From Malachius bipustulatus (taxonomy: Eukaryota; Arthropoda; Insecta; Coleoptera; Melyridae), in the NCBI GenBank assembly GCA_910589415.1, contig OU342638.1:14238014-14302013 (forward strand): DNA of 64,000 nucleotides, in the 5' to 3' direction. The position numbers and the translations under genes are program-made. Position 1 is the first letter of the stretch. Each line of letters begins with the position of its first letter. A model generated the notes under the pieces. That model was given only the letters and a program-made list of their open reading frames with translations. It was not told where the DNA came from and searched no databases. Shown here in pieces: positions 1 through 11,875 of this stretch.

Positions 1-3000
1 TCGATGCTAGTTCTTTGCGCTAACTTTATAACCTTCCGTTCCACCCCGAGCAATTTTCGGGGAGGTTAGGAATGCTATTTAGCAGCCAGCTAGCTCAAAA
101 TGAAAAATTTAACTATTGTTATGGCAATGCACACAAATGAACAACGTCACAGGCAGAAGAAAATTCACAAGCAAATTTTAACAGTTTTTATTAAAGTAAT
201 AAATGTAAATAGACAGTAAAATAGATAATAATTAACAGATCAAATATCACAAAAATACATCAATTAAATGGAATGAATTTAAATATCACAAAAAAGAACA
301 ATTGCAATTATTGGTGAACTACAAACGGTATCACAGGTAGGTACATAGTTAACAATAAAATATAATATCAAATTCACAGAAATTACGAAATGATTATGAA
401 AATGAAATAGGTGATAATTAAATGAGAAGGATAAAATAGCAACGCACCAAAAAGATTATATTGAAACCCACACGATGACGTGTGGGGGCGATATTAATAA
501 TAGAAAAAAAAAATTGCTTTATTAAATAAGATCGAGAAATTACAAACTGCAAAAATTATGACATAATGAGGCACTAGAGCCCTGGAGGTGAAATTAAAAA
601 GCAATGAATTGAAAAATGAAAACAGCAACCAGGCTAGGTATACCAGTGAAGAACTGAACCACTTATCTTTGTAAAGCAGGTGGTGATGGTGCCTGCCTCA
701 AAAGTGTTCAACACGACTTCCCGGGGATTTGCCATGGGTAGTGAAAGTGCTGGTGGTAGTGCTAGTCATGCCGTGGGTACATGGCACCGTGCTGCCCGGA
801 AATCCTTCTGGTGTTGGTGCTGGTACTGATGCTGGTGCTGATGCCGTTGCTAGCTAGCCGGTCATGTTGATGCTGCTATCATTATTGGTCCTGATGGGTC
901 TTCTTGGCGTTTTAAAAGGCAGCCATGGAGAAAGGGGCGAACTCCCTACAGCAGATCAGAAGATTTCAGACTCAGCATAATAATGATCGGCGCGAATCCT
1001 CGAGAGTAATTAGAACGTGTTGAACTTAAATAGTTCAACCCTTCACGTGATAAAAATTGAGGTTAATACAAAGTAACCTCCAAAACTCTCGAGAACTCAC
1101 CGTCAATAATAAAATATAAAGCAATATAAAATAATAGCAACAACGATAATATTAAAAGTAATAAATAATTAATGGAATTAAGAAAAAGGAATGAGATTAG
1201 CCATCTTGAACTACTTGACCTTCATCACGGTATTGCAAGATAAAAAGCAGTATTACAGAGAATGCTCCACACTTACCTGCCGAGTGGGTGAGGGTTGCTT
1301 TTTAGCTGTGAGACATTATGTTTGAAAAACAATTAAATTGAACAGGTGTTTGTTCTAAAATATTTAACAGGAATCAACCACTCATTACTGTGCTGTACCT
1401 TATATTAATTATTCCCCTCCCTGCAGGTACCACGAAATAAAGCGAAGCGCGACTCGGGAAGTACGAAGGGTAGTGTCGCCACTGAGCGGTGTTAAACGCA
1501 ACCTATGAAGGCAATGTATAGTGTGCTCCAGAAATATACAGTTCTTCCTACAGGGAAAATGAATAAAATTTTTATTTATTTAATAATTAATGTAACGGTA
1601 TCAAAAGAACCGTAACAACTTCAGGCGTAAAATCCGCTATACCTACCTATTTGAAGGACTTATATTATTATTCTTGTATTGGTTTTTAGGTTCTCAGGCT
1701 TACTTTTGTAGTTATTAATAAATAGTTGACGTTTCGGGATTGATTAATCCCTTGATCACATATTTAATTGATAAAATAGATACAAATAAAAATTATTTTA
1801 GTAAAATTAAAATATAAAAGTATGACAATATTATTAATTAATTATTAATAATATTAATTTTTATTTGTATCTATTTTATTAATTAAATATGTGATCAAGG
1901 GATTAATCAATCACGAAACGTCAACTATTTATTAATAACTATCAAAGTAAGCCTGAGAACCTAAAAACCAATACAAGAATAATAATATAATTCATCTATA
2001 CGACAATTGGTTCAATATTTACAATTTTCTAATATTTGAAGGACTCCATTGTTATATCCTAAAATTAATCAATAGTTTTGCTGTTACAATGAAGTATAAC
2101 ATTGCAAGAAGTGAAGTACGAAAACACAATATTACGGCAAAATAATTACATAAAACCAAATCTGAAAAAAATTTTTTTTTTTTTTTTTTAAAGAAAAAGC
2201 TTTAAACTGCCTAATTCATGAGGCGCGCTTGTTATTTACTACCTATAATCATAAGTTTCCTCGGAAAATTTCACTGGCATGTAAATTGGCACTTGGGCAT
2301 CGCGTAACTACCTGCACATTATTTCCAAACAATCAACTACCTAATACGGATACGTATTCTTTGAGAACCTCCCTTCTTCATTTTATGCCGTGTGGGTAGA
2401 AGACTGACTGACGAGTGACGAGGAGAAATAGGAAATAGACTTGCGCGTCAATAGCAATAGCGTGTTCAGAATTCAGAGTGCATCAAACGGAACAGAATCG
2501 AGAGAGACTTGAAAAGAGATAAACTATTTAAAATTCACGGCCTCTTGTTGCTTAGTGGCTATTCGGCTATTGGCCTCTCTCTCACTCGCGAGCTTTATAT
2601 TACCTATTTTAACTAAGTATTGAGTAATATTGACTTAACTTCATAGTAATAATTTCCAAATATGTCGACGAATTTACGTAATATCTACTCTCACTTTGGT
2701 CTTCGTTACGTAAATTAGAGGTAAATTTTACGTAATTTAGGTTAGGTGAATTAGATTAGTATACCTAAATTACGTCGAATCGACGTAAATTTAACCTAAA
2801 ATGCTGCTTGGATACATTTAAATCGATTCAAAGTTTCTGTAGATTTTCGAAAATGTATAACAGATAATAATTATTGTCCGAATTTATAAAGATTCAGCAG
2901 GTACACCCAGTAATGGCTAAAAATAATTCAATAAATAGAACCGGGATATTAAACAGTTTATATTAATTAGAATTAGAATGAGTTTTTGAATTCAGACAAG

Positions 3001-3171
3001 AATTAGGCTATTAATAATATAGGTACACTTATAATATGAAGATTAATAGCCTTCATTTCAAGCTTGTTGCAAAATTAATATTATGGTACAGTATCATGTA
3101 AAGAGAATCAAGTTTCTTTGATAATGCGTTAAAATCATAATTAATAAGGTAGGTAATCATTAATATTTCAG
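1..3171. other. Non-coding region upstream of or inside the first odorant-receptor intron
   Basis: I find no convincing coding sequence here. The region is AT-rich. It contains a G/T-rich stretch with imperfect GGTGNTG-type triplets at about 680-860, a foldback element at 1661-1989, a T/A homopolymer tract near 2166-2190, and short palindromes around ACGTAAATT at about 2675-2800. A short first exon of the odorant-receptor gene with the start codon, ending in phase 0, should lie here or further upstream. One candidate is ATG at 2662 with a phase-0 donor TAC|gtaaat about 48 nt later, but this is weak. Confidence 0.5.
1661..1989. repeat. Foldback MITE-like element
   Basis: About 137 bp at 1661-1797 recurs as its reverse complement at 1853-1989, separated by an AT-rich loop of about 55 bp. 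The outer ends read TATATTATTATTCTTG and its complement. There is no coding capacity, and I could not identify a clear target duplication. Confidence 0.75.
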
Positions 3172-3370
3172 GAGGACTTATCTGATGAACTAGTCTATGG
3201 GAAGAACTTCGTTCATCTTGTGCGTGATTTAAAATTTTTCTCTTACTGGCCAAAGAAAACTAGGGTAGAGGAGGTAACATGGAGATTATATGTTAAGGCA
3301 TTGTTGATTACTTGGTTATTACTTCCTCCAGCAATTACAAGTATTATGCATACAGTGAATTTCTTTGCAG
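3172..3370 (+). CDS. Insect odorant receptor, exon with N-terminus and TM1
   Basis: This is the first recognisable coding exon of a 7tm_6 odorant receptor. It follows the acceptor TAATATTTCAG at 3161-3171 in phase 0 and ends in phase 1 at donor CAG|gtaata. It encodes 66 residues: a charged N-terminal segment, the motif FFSYWP, and a hydrophobic stretch from ALLITWLLLPP onward that fits the first membrane span. No in-frame ATG lies between the acceptor and the exon, and an upstream in-frame stop at 3154 shows the exon cannot extend 5'. The start codon must therefore be on a separate upstream exon. The assignment rests on perfect phase with the downstream exons and on their diagnostic C-terminus. 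Confidence 0.8.
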
Positions 3371-4193
3371 GTAATATAATTACAATTAAATTAATATTAT
3401 TAATAATAATTGATCAAATGATAAAGTCTATGGCAATTGGTTAATTCAGAATTTAATGAAAGTTCTTCGAAATATTTAATATTTCTTGAATATCTACAAA
3501 CTGGCTGACCAGAATAACTCATCGAAATTTTGGACAGTTGTTAGTTGTACTAATTGAATTACATGATTTGATACTCCCACCAAAAATTATATCTAGTGGC
3601 GGAGATCTGAGTATGTCATTACCTACCTTTTTTAAAATAATTTATACGCCACTGACTTTAAAGGAAATGTGACATTTTCGATAGATACTTCGTGTTTTTT
3701 AGAAGAGAAAAGTCACTTTACTTTTTTGCCACATTGTTTCCGAGATACTTCACAATGTACGCACAAAGCCGTTGTAACGGTTCTTTCAACAGTTTCAATA
3801 ACCGTTCCATTCGTTACCGTTTTCATCAATGTAATATTTCCGCAACGCAGGGACTTTTCTCTTCTAAACAACACAAGGTATCTCTCAAAAAGGCTACATT
3901 TCCATTCAAGTCAGTTGCGAATAAATTATTTAAAAAAAGTCTCATAGCAATCAAGAAAAAAAACCTGTCATACATAAATTAAACTGAAATATTTCATAAT
4001 TTAACTTAGTAGGTACATAAAAGTAACTACCCTGTTGGCTGAAATATGCTAGGCAATTGATTCGTTAATAATTTGGCAGGAATAAAAAATTAAAGCATAC
4101 GTAAACGCAAAAGAGCAGGTAATAGACATCCCAGACGAACTAATTGCCAGCGATGTTGTCTAACCTGTCGATGTTTAATTAATTTGTCGGGAG

Positions 4194-4354
4194 TAATTAC
4201 ACGAGAGCTTATTTTTTATCCGGATAAAGATGCAGTTTTAACGAAAATTTGTTTTTTATTGACAATTTGACGAGTTGAATTACCAAAGAAAAAACAAATT
4301 TGAGTTTAAAAGTGCATCTTTATCCGGATAAAAAATATAAGCTCGTGTGTAATT
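4194..4354. repeat. Short palindromic MITE
   Basis: TTATCCGGATAAAGATGCA near 4216 is mirrored by its complement near 4310. The outer ends AATTACACGAG and CTCGTGTGTAATT form terminal inverted repeats of about 45 bp around a loop of about 75 bp. There is no coding capacity. Confidence 0.7.
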
Positions 4355-4746
4355 TAGGGAGATAATTTAACGAATAACAAAATTTATTTATTTATTGGAA
4401 AAAGTACAGTTATTAAATACACAATTGGAGTAAATGATTTTATTTTACTTACTTGATTTTGCGTCTAAAAAGCTAGCTTACATTTTATCCAGATGCAAAG
4501 TTAGGGCTAACTTTATCCGATGTCAAAGTGACAAAAACACTATTCCTTATGTCATTTTTAATACATGAGTTAAATTATCGTGACACAAGTTGCAAATTGT
4601 TTTCACTTCGAATTTTTCTCTATTTTCTCTATCGACATGACAACATGCAGATTCCTAATCCTCTCTTAATACGCATCACTTCGATATAGCTATTTTTCTC
4701 CTTTGTATTTCCACATGCCTAAAATAATGCAGCCAACACGGTACCT

Positions 4747-5602
4747 ATATAGGGTAAGTCATTGATATGGGAAAGCTCGATTGCACATACACCATTGAAG
4801 ATATCGAAATGAACCAAAAAGTGCTTTAAATGGGAGGGTAAAGTGCAGTTTGTAAAATTATTTTCAGATACACAGGATGGCCCAATATCGCTGTACGCCA
4901 TACAACTTTGTTATTTTAAATGGGACACCCTCTATATTATTACATCTTCAGATTATTTGAGAAAAGTAAAAAAGAATGGTTTGTAAAGTTCAAGTTTGTA
5001 ATGAGCGATTTATGAGTTACAAACAAATGAAAATCGCGATTTTCCATTTTCAAAGCAGCTTATATTGAAAACGGCTCGAGATATGAAAAAACGGTTTACA
5101 TGTTCCTATCTTAACTTTTCAAGCGGTATCCTATTGGATGGATGAAATTTTTATACAGAGTGGTAAAAAATTTGATTATTTTCATCACTCGGTATAAAAA
5201 TTTCAGCTACATGATAGGATACCAAATTAAAAATTAAGATAGGGACATGTAAACCGTTTTTCCATATCTCGAGCCGTTTTCAATATAAGCTGCTTTGAAA
5301 ATAAAAAATCGCGATTTTCATTTGTTTATAACTCATAAATTGCTCATTACAAACTTCGACTTTACAAACCATTCTTTTTAACTTTTCTCAAACAATCTGA
5401 AGATGTAATAATATAGAGGGTGTCCCATTTAAAAAAACAAAGTTGTATGGCGTACAGCGATATTGGGCCATCCTGTGTATCTGAAAATAATTTTACAAAC
5501 TGCACTTTACCCTCCCATTTACAGCACTTTTTGGTTCATTTCGATATCTTTAATGGTGTAGGTGCAATCGAGCTTTCCCATATCAATGACTTACCCTGTA
5601 TA
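4747..5602. repeat. Long palindromic MITE (about 856 bp)
   Basis: Two arms of about 415 bp are near-complementary around a centre at about 5175. The ends read TATATAGGGTAAGTCATTGA and TCAATGACTTACCCTGTATA, which suggests TA-flanked ends of the Tc1/mariner type. The open frames on each arm (4719-4901 minus and 5420-5656 plus) are mirror copies of each other and are explained by the palindrome. Confidence 0.8.
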
Positions 5603-5703
5603 TGGATTGTCTTTGGAATAGGTTTGAAACTTTTTTTACTTTATCCTCAGAAATAAAATGTGTATTTGCTTTAATAATTCTAGCTTTGATTTTTTATTTA
5701 TAG

Positions 5704-6256
5704 AATTAAATACAAGCATGACATTGGATTTGGTGGTCTTTGTTGGGATTGTTAGCGTTATCACTTTATATATATTGTTCATGAGAGGTTTAAGAAGAAC
5801 AGTTGGAGCTATTCAAGCAGTTACTATCGAAAAAGGTGGTCATCATCATAGAATCAATTATCATGCCTTAATGAATCTGGTCAGATTTGGTTTAATTATA
5901 TGCGTATTGACTTCAACTTTATTCAGAATCTGGGATGAAAAAGCCTGCAGACAAAGACGTATACATAATAAGTCTCTTGAGTCCTGCGGTTATCTCCTTC
6001 CAGTTTATTTACCTTATAATTATGATCAATTTCCAACGAAGCAGCTAATATTGATATATCAGTGCGTATCATCATATATCTATTTTTTGGTTTTCGTAAA
6101 TTTGGCAATTCTGTTGCTATATTTTTTGGAAATAATATCGAACGGAACAACATTGGTGACGACAGATATTCGAAAGATTGATGACTTCTTGGACGATCAA
6201 AAAAAAGTGGAAAATATTTTATTAGGCTGTGTGAAACAATATATAAATATTACACA
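5704..6256 (+). CDS. Insect odorant receptor, large central exon (TM2-TM4)
   Basis: This is the largest exon of the odorant receptor, a seven-transmembrane ligand-gated cation-channel subunit that works with the Orco co-receptor in sensory neurons. The exon starts with AA, completing the codon opened by G at 3370, and ends in phase 2 at ACA|gtaagtat. It encodes about 184 residues. One membrane span lies near the start (LDLVVFVGIVSVITLYILF), another at LVRFGLIICVLTSTLF, a loop with two cysteines follows, and a third span contains YIYFLVFVNLAILLLYFLEI. Together the six exons give about 382 residues, typical for the family. The neighbouring intron is abnormally long at 44 kb. Identification as an odorant receptor is firm from exon 53861-54016; the ligand cannot be inferred. 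Confidence 0.85.
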
Positions 6257-9200
6257 GTAAGTATAGGTATTATTAACTATTGAACTATTGAAATATACAA
6301 GGTAGCTAGAAAGGTCTGGCAAACAGTCCAATAAAGCTTTCAGTTTTTATTTTTGAAAAAAAATTAAAACAGGTAAATTTTGATATTTAATTTACTTTCT
6401 GTTGATGTAATTTTTTTATATAGGATGTTCCTTAACTCTGTAATGACGACATTTTATATTTTTTAAATAGAACACCCTTTTTCCTACATTTTCCGATTGT
6501 CTGAGAATACCTAAGAACATCCAATAAGAATGATTTTTACAGTGGCGGTTTATACCCAAGTAGCATTTTTAGTGGAGACAACGTGAGGGCCACTGCAGAA
6601 GATACATTAAAAGTTCCCGCCACGAGTGGTGGCCACATGAAAGCAACGGTTCTATTACGTGGTTACCACTAAAATGGGGAACAATTTTTAAGTGGTTATC
6701 TAGTTCCGGCGACGTGATTAGATCTGACCGTGCCACGGTTTGGCCACATCACGGTCACGTGGCCACACCGTGGATGTATGGTGGCGGGCTTTATCCCTTG
6801 TATCTTCGCGCAGTCCGCACCCGCACACATACTAGTTGTTGTTGGCTTTTCGATCTCTGTCTTACAGCCGCAATGTCCATACTTTTACCTTCCTATTCCT
6901 ATCGTATTTCTAGTCTTGCTAAACAAAACAAGATCGGGACTGCATGGAAAATGAAGAACTCAACTCATCCTTGAATCTACATAGGTATACAAAAATTATT
7001 ACGGAGGAGCGTGCGTCTGCACTCGCCCAACAAATTACAAACGAACGCAACATTATTGTGAAACATTTATGTAAAAAATCGAAATCTTACTAAGCGCCGT
7101 CATAAAAACGACATTTAAAAAAAAAAACTTGAAACGTAATTTCACGTACGGTTAGTGTGTGATAAGCTGTCTGCGGCAAGAAGTTATTTTTAATCGATAA
7201 ATATTACTTACAAGAAACGCAAAAGCAATTTTTTTTAAATTCTGTGCCATGTTGATCAAAATTTACTATTTATCAGATCGTTTATATAATCTTTGCGGTA
7301 ATGGCGGCAAGAAGTTTATCCGTAAATATGGCCACCTCAGGAGAATATAACTTATAAGTGGCTTTTGTCACATTTTACGACTATAAAGGGTTCATCACTC
7401 AAACCGTAGTGGCAAAACTGAAACTATTTCACTACTAGGTGGCTTTCGAATAACAATAAGTTGCCAAGGGAACTATATGAACTAAAGAACAAGCCAATCG
7501 ATTTCTTCGTCACATGAAAGTGATTTCAAACAGTTATTTAAACCATTCTGTCACTATAGGAAGCCACCTTGATTTCCAATTTATTTGCAATAGTACCTAC
7601 CTACAATAATTACTGTCGTTGATAATAATGGAACTTGAAAAATGAATGAAAAGAATTTACGTAGGTATAGGTAAGTTAGGTTCTCCGTGTTCTACTTTAA
7701 ATAAACGAAATGAATGGTCGAAGTACTACATGATGGTTGAAATTGTTTAGGTGATCGTGGTTTGTTTACAAGATCACCATTTTAACCGATGTATTTTCCA
7801 ACTGTTGTTTTTATTTTCTATAAAACGTTGTTGAATGTCGAAAACTCCTTTTCTTGCGTGAGATTTTATTATCCATTATTATAATAATGTTGAAAAGGAT
7901 TTTGAAACCAACACTGACACTTTTCTACAATATACCTACCTAACCCTACTTAGTCTGATTCTAACCCTAAACAGTCACCAGTAGGTTATTTTTTCTTAAA
8001 AGTTATTTTCGCAAGTTCTTGCCACATTTTGGTGGCTCAAATCTTATTCAAATTATCAAAGTTACTTTTCTTGGTGGCAGAATTGTGACGATCGGTGCTG
8101 CATGCCACTAGAGTGTGATGAATCTTCAAAGATATTAACAGAAGTTTTGAGAACGATGCGGCCACTTAACATATCACTTCAAAGCTGTCGCCACTTTTAA
8201 GTGATATTTTAGTGCTCTTTGTTGATGACTGCAGCTTTCACTTTTCACTTCATAGTTGTAGAACTTTCAAGTGGTTATTAGGAGGAAAAATAACGTTTTG
8301 AGCACCTAAAGTAGCACCAAGATGTTATGAAACTTTAAATTAATAACAACCCCTATTTTTACGAATTCGTCATTCGGCGACAAAAAAAAACGTAAGATTC
8401 ATCTGACAAATTGTTTGCTCATTTTTTAATCATAGATGATGCTGATTTGTTTTATTAAAAATGCACATGCACTACATGGTAATCCTTACGACTCTTTGAG
8501 AACGGTGCATGAGTGAAGATATCGATTCATGCTGAATTTTAATCGTTGCTGGTTGTATTCGTCAAGTAATTTTGAATTTCCCTTTTGCAAAGTGATGTAG
8601 TTCTATATATGAAAGAAATCAGAAATAAGGTATAAACACTCCTATACCTATTTTTATCAGTTTTCCAGGAATTAAATAATTTGGTTACTTTTTAGTAAAA
8701 AAAAAACCTTACTACATATTTTGAAGAACGTGTTACATCATTTGAAACATTTGAAGGGAATTCTAACTGTCTCTTAGAATATTTGATAATATACAGAGCC
8801 CTCCATTTAAAAAACCGCACTTTTCATAATTTTCGTATGCAGCGGTAAGAGCACAATTTTTGAACGAAAATCGTATACAGCAGAACGAATTTCTTTGCGT
8901 AGAACCAATAGAGAGGACATTGGCGAATTATATCCAAAATTTCGGCTTTCTAAAATTATTTAATTATTTAATTCCTCGAAAACTGCTAAAACTGCTATAA
9001 AACACGAGATGCCTTTCATTGCTTAGGAAAATTGGACGACTGCATTATAGAGTTATGTAACAGATATGTAACAGTGGATATATGTATAAGATATGTAACA
9101 GTGGTACTAACAATACCGACAAACAGTCTTTTATGAAAAAAAAAAAACAGGAATATTGTCATGTCCAGTGGAAAGAGACGATTTTAGCTCTTTAACGGCT

Positions 9201-9767
9201 TGAAATAAGTCAGCCTCCTCGAACTATTTAGGAACGAAGAAGTTAAACAGTATTGAAAAATTGTTCAGAAGATTCATCGTGTAGAGGAGATGTAGACAGT
9301 CGGCGAAACTGTCGACCACTTGCTGTTGTGACATTGTCAAATTTACATTAGAGAGAACATGTGGTGGAATAGTGGAGCACCTTCTGCGACAGTCCAATTT
9401 ACAGCAGATATGTGTTTATCTCGTCAGACCTCTGCAACAAGACATCTCGCACCTGTACAAGAATAGAAGGATGATGAGAGTATCCTCAGATACTGGAAAG
9501 TCCAATGACAGTTCAACAAAACCAGGTTTCCAAGAAAGAACCAAATCAGTTGAGTTGAGTACACCATTAGGTACTTTGTATTAATTCAAGTGCGCTGCAG
9601 AAGTTGTTAAAATCAGAAATACGGGAGGTCGGTTCAACCCTCAAGCACCTTAGGTATTCAGGAGACTTGAAATCTCAAACTATGCAGAGGTCAGTATCGA
9701 GAGAGGCACAAACGACTTAAAAACCTTCATAGACAGAATAGATCTCATTTTGTATCGCGAAAGGCGG
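6257..9767 (+). other. Start of the 44-kb intron 2, no genes seen
   Basis: From donor gtaagtata at 6257 up to the outer MITE I see no supportable gene. Between about 6540 and 8300 short words such as AGTGGCC, GTGGTTAC and GCCACTT recur on both strands, suggesting an old degenerate repeat with many GTGGC/GCCAC motifs. The small open frames at 6714-6974 and 9372-9584 have no recognisable features. Confidence 0.5.
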
Positions 9768-10127
9768 TATACAGGGTGATCAGTAACTCGTGCACTCAGA
9801 GCATGTTGCGGTAAACTTCACTTTTTAAGAGTGGTAAATTTTCTTACTGCAGTGTTGTAAGTTCTTTTCTTCCAAAGATATTACCATTTTTGTAAAAAAA
9901 AGGTGGCACCACTGCAGCATTGAACATGTGAATAAGCTCGTATTAGATGGTATTGTTATTATTTTTATTTCCATAGCAACGAAGGCATTTGAATATTTTA
10001 TATTTTAAGTTGAGTGTAGGCGGTTGCCAAACTTCAAATTTCGTTCAGATTTAGGTATGGTATCAATTTACAACATTCTCAATTATTCCTCTGTAAGGAG
10101 GTTTTGTGAAAAAAAAAATTGATGAAT
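9768..10127. repeat. Left part of a MITE split by the Polinton
   Basis: The end TATACAGGGTGATCAGTAAC at 9768 is the inverted partner of the end at 47164-47183. Removing everything between the two Polinton target duplications rejoins an element of about 575 bp with matching inverted ends and TA flanks. This is therefore the outer host of the Polinton insertion. Confidence 0.7.
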
Positions 10128-11080
10128 AGTAGATAGAGTTGGGGGGTTCTGGCCCAAGGTCATGGCCTTGGGCTAGAATCCGCACATGTAAATCTTCAAG
10201 GTCGACTCATTTCAAGGCCGAACTATATGATCTAACCTAGCGTTAATATATTATTTCAAGGTGAAATTTTCAAGGCCGAACTGTCCCAGAACTGTCCACA
10301 TGTAAATGGTACATATGCTTCAAGGTCGTTCTAGAATCCGCACGTGTAAATCTTCAAGGCCGAGTTATATGAATTTTTTCAAGGCCGAGCTGTCCCAGAA
10401 CTCTCCACATGTAAATCTTCAAGGTCAACAAGGCAAAACAATACGATTTAATTTATTTAAAAAATCTATTTTTGAAGGCCAACCGTCCTGACAAAAATCA
10501 TCAAGTAATTATTTTAAGATTATTGAATGAATTAAAAATCAGTTGTCGGGTACCTATTAGGTAAACTTGGAGACATTATGAATATGAAAACAACGCTAGC
10601 TAGGTGGTATCATGTTACCCAGCTCGTCGCGCTGGTGACATCGTTATTATTATATGAATGAGAAAATTAAGCTCCGGCTAGATCATGTAGGTATTTTGTA
10701 TTGTTATTTGAAGCAAAATAAAGCCTCGGCTAGATCCTGTAGGTAATGAAATTCAAGGTAATAATTTATTGTAGGTTTACATAAGTCGTCAAAAGCTTTT
10801 CATTTCACATTACAGAAATTATCTAAGCCGACTAGATTTACGGCCGCCAAATCGGTTATTTTTCAAGGTTGGAAAGGTGTGAACTGCATGTAATTTTGGA
10901 GGTCGAATTATTTCAAGGTTATCTAAAATATTTCAAAGTCCCAGCACATGTAATTTTGAAGACCAAGATCAAACATTTTGATATGACGTAAATTTCAAGG
11001 TTAAAAAATCACTAAATCCATTATTTCAACCGAAGATTTTTATAAATATTTAAAATGGTGGGGGTAGCCGCGGTCACCAT
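10128..11080. repeat. Polinton left terminal inverted repeat
   Basis: This 953-bp repeat matches, in reverse, 46794-46962 followed by 31769-32543. It contains many copies of TTCAAGG, often as ATGTAAATCTTCAAGG(T/C)CGA, and ends internally in GGTGGGGGTAGCCGCGGTC. It keeps the uninterrupted version of the site that in the right TIR is broken by the foldback element. Its inner edge carries the promoter of the first gene. Confidence 0.92.
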
Positions 11081-11087
11081 ATAAATA
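11057..11087 (+). promoter_or_regulatory. TIR-edge promoter: GGTGGGGG box plus TATA
   Basis: GGTGGGGG at 11057-11064 is followed by TATAAAT at 11080-11086, about 40 bp before the ATG at 11124. The same box upstream of a TATA element recurs at 22312, 23188 and, on the minus strand, 31782, all ahead of genes in this element. A shared core promoter module is inferred. Confidence 0.55.
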
Positions 11088-11123
11088 TTATAATGTGAGG
11101 CTAGTCACTCATAAGAAAAGAAA

Positions 11124-11486
11124 ATGTGGTTGATGTATGCAACACAAACGTGGGGTGACGTAACAGATTTGAAAAGCGGTGTGAAAAGAATAAGAGCAGA
11201 GTTTAGAGATTTACGAAGAGATGCAGAGCATGCAGGAATATACGACTTCAAAGTTATTTTCGATGAAAATGAAGTGAGTTATGCATCGCAACTCGCCAAA
11301 GATTATGAGGAAGGCGTGATTATTTGTGAAGAATATTTAAATGCTGAGATAAATGTTGAGTGCCTCTGTTACGAATTTATAAAATTAAACTTCGGGAGTT
11401 ACCTTAGTATATTGAGTGAATTTTTACCTGAGGATATAAAGTTTTGTGAGACTAGCTGTGAAGAAAGTGAACAAGAAAATAAGTGA
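11124..11486 (+). CDS. Hypothetical acidic protein, TIR-proximal Polinton gene
   Basis: This 120-residue protein begins 44 bp inside the left TIR. I do not recognise it. It has a basic N-terminal third (KSGVKRIRAEFRDLRRD) and a strongly acidic remainder, with the sequence VECLCYEF near residue 80 and an acidic tail SCEESEQENK. It lies downstream of a clear TATA element and its stop overlaps the start of the next gene as TGATG, so the two are probably co-transcribed. Small early or regulatory proteins are often encoded next to the ends of adintovirus-like elements, so an early role is possible but unproven. The CLCYE sequence is near, but does not match, the LxCxE retinoblastoma-binding motif. 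Confidence 0.7.
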   Translation: MWLMYATQTWGDVTDLKSGVKRIRAEFRDLRRDAEHAGIYDFKVIFDENEVSYASQLAKDYEEGVIICEEYLNAEINVECLCYEFIKLNFGSYLSILSEFLPEDIKFCETSCEESEQENK

Positions 11487-11857
11487 TGGAGAGTAAATGT
11501 TTGTATTGCAACTTAGAAGTTCATAAACCATCAGCATATTGTAAAATCCACACGGAAAAAAATATTAAGAAGCCAGAGATTTGTTTCTTCTGCAACTATA
11601 TAGGGGGGAAACATTATCAGAATTGTCCGGTAGTGGATATTCCACCAGATGAGATCTTCCAGGAAGATCGTCGCTGGCTTATTCCCGATTGTGGCCAAAT
11701 AGCTATTTGTTGGTCAAGAGGACATTTTTGTACAAGCCACAGCTGTAAAATGTATTTTTGTAACGAGCCACGTAAACATGTAGATTTATGTATTATCGAT
11801 AACATGTATATAGAAAACACTATAAAATCAATTACTGAAAAATTGTCACTGTTGTAA
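11486..11857 (+). CDS. Hypothetical cysteine-rich zinc-binding-like protein
   Basis: The ATG at 11486 overlaps the previous stop by one base. The 123-residue product is rich in Cys and His: CLYC near the N-terminus, AYCKIH, CFFC, then CWSRGHFCTSHSC and a C-terminal FC...H...C cluster. The spacing suggests two or three zinc-binding knuckles, but I cannot assign a named domain. It has no signal peptide and no membrane span. Poly-A-like AATAAA sequences follow at about 11875. It probably shares the TIR-edge promoter with its upstream neighbour. Interaction with host or viral proteins is plausible for such a small zinc protein but is inference. Confidence 0.7.
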   Translation: MESKCLYCNLEVHKPSAYCKIHTEKNIKKPEICFFCNYIGGKHYQNCPVVDIPPDEIFQEDRRWLIPDCGQIAICWSRGHFCTSHSCKMYFCNEPRKHVDLCIIDNMYIENTIKSITEKLSLL

Positions 11858-11875
11858 GTTTATAATGTGAATAAA

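Larger units (their letters stand above)
3371..5703 (+). other. Odorant-receptor intron 1 with MITEs
   Basis: This 2333-bp phase-1 intron runs from gtaatata to an acceptor in TTTTTATTTATAG. It holds a small palindromic MITE at 4194-4354 and a larger one at 4747-5602. The short open frames at 3669-3982 and 5420-5656 lie in MITE or AT-rich sequence and show no coding features. Confidence 0.7.

Noticed and set aside
4719..5656. Mirror-image open frames starting MAYSDIGPSC
   Set aside because: They are the two arms of one long palindromic MITE and have no protein features.
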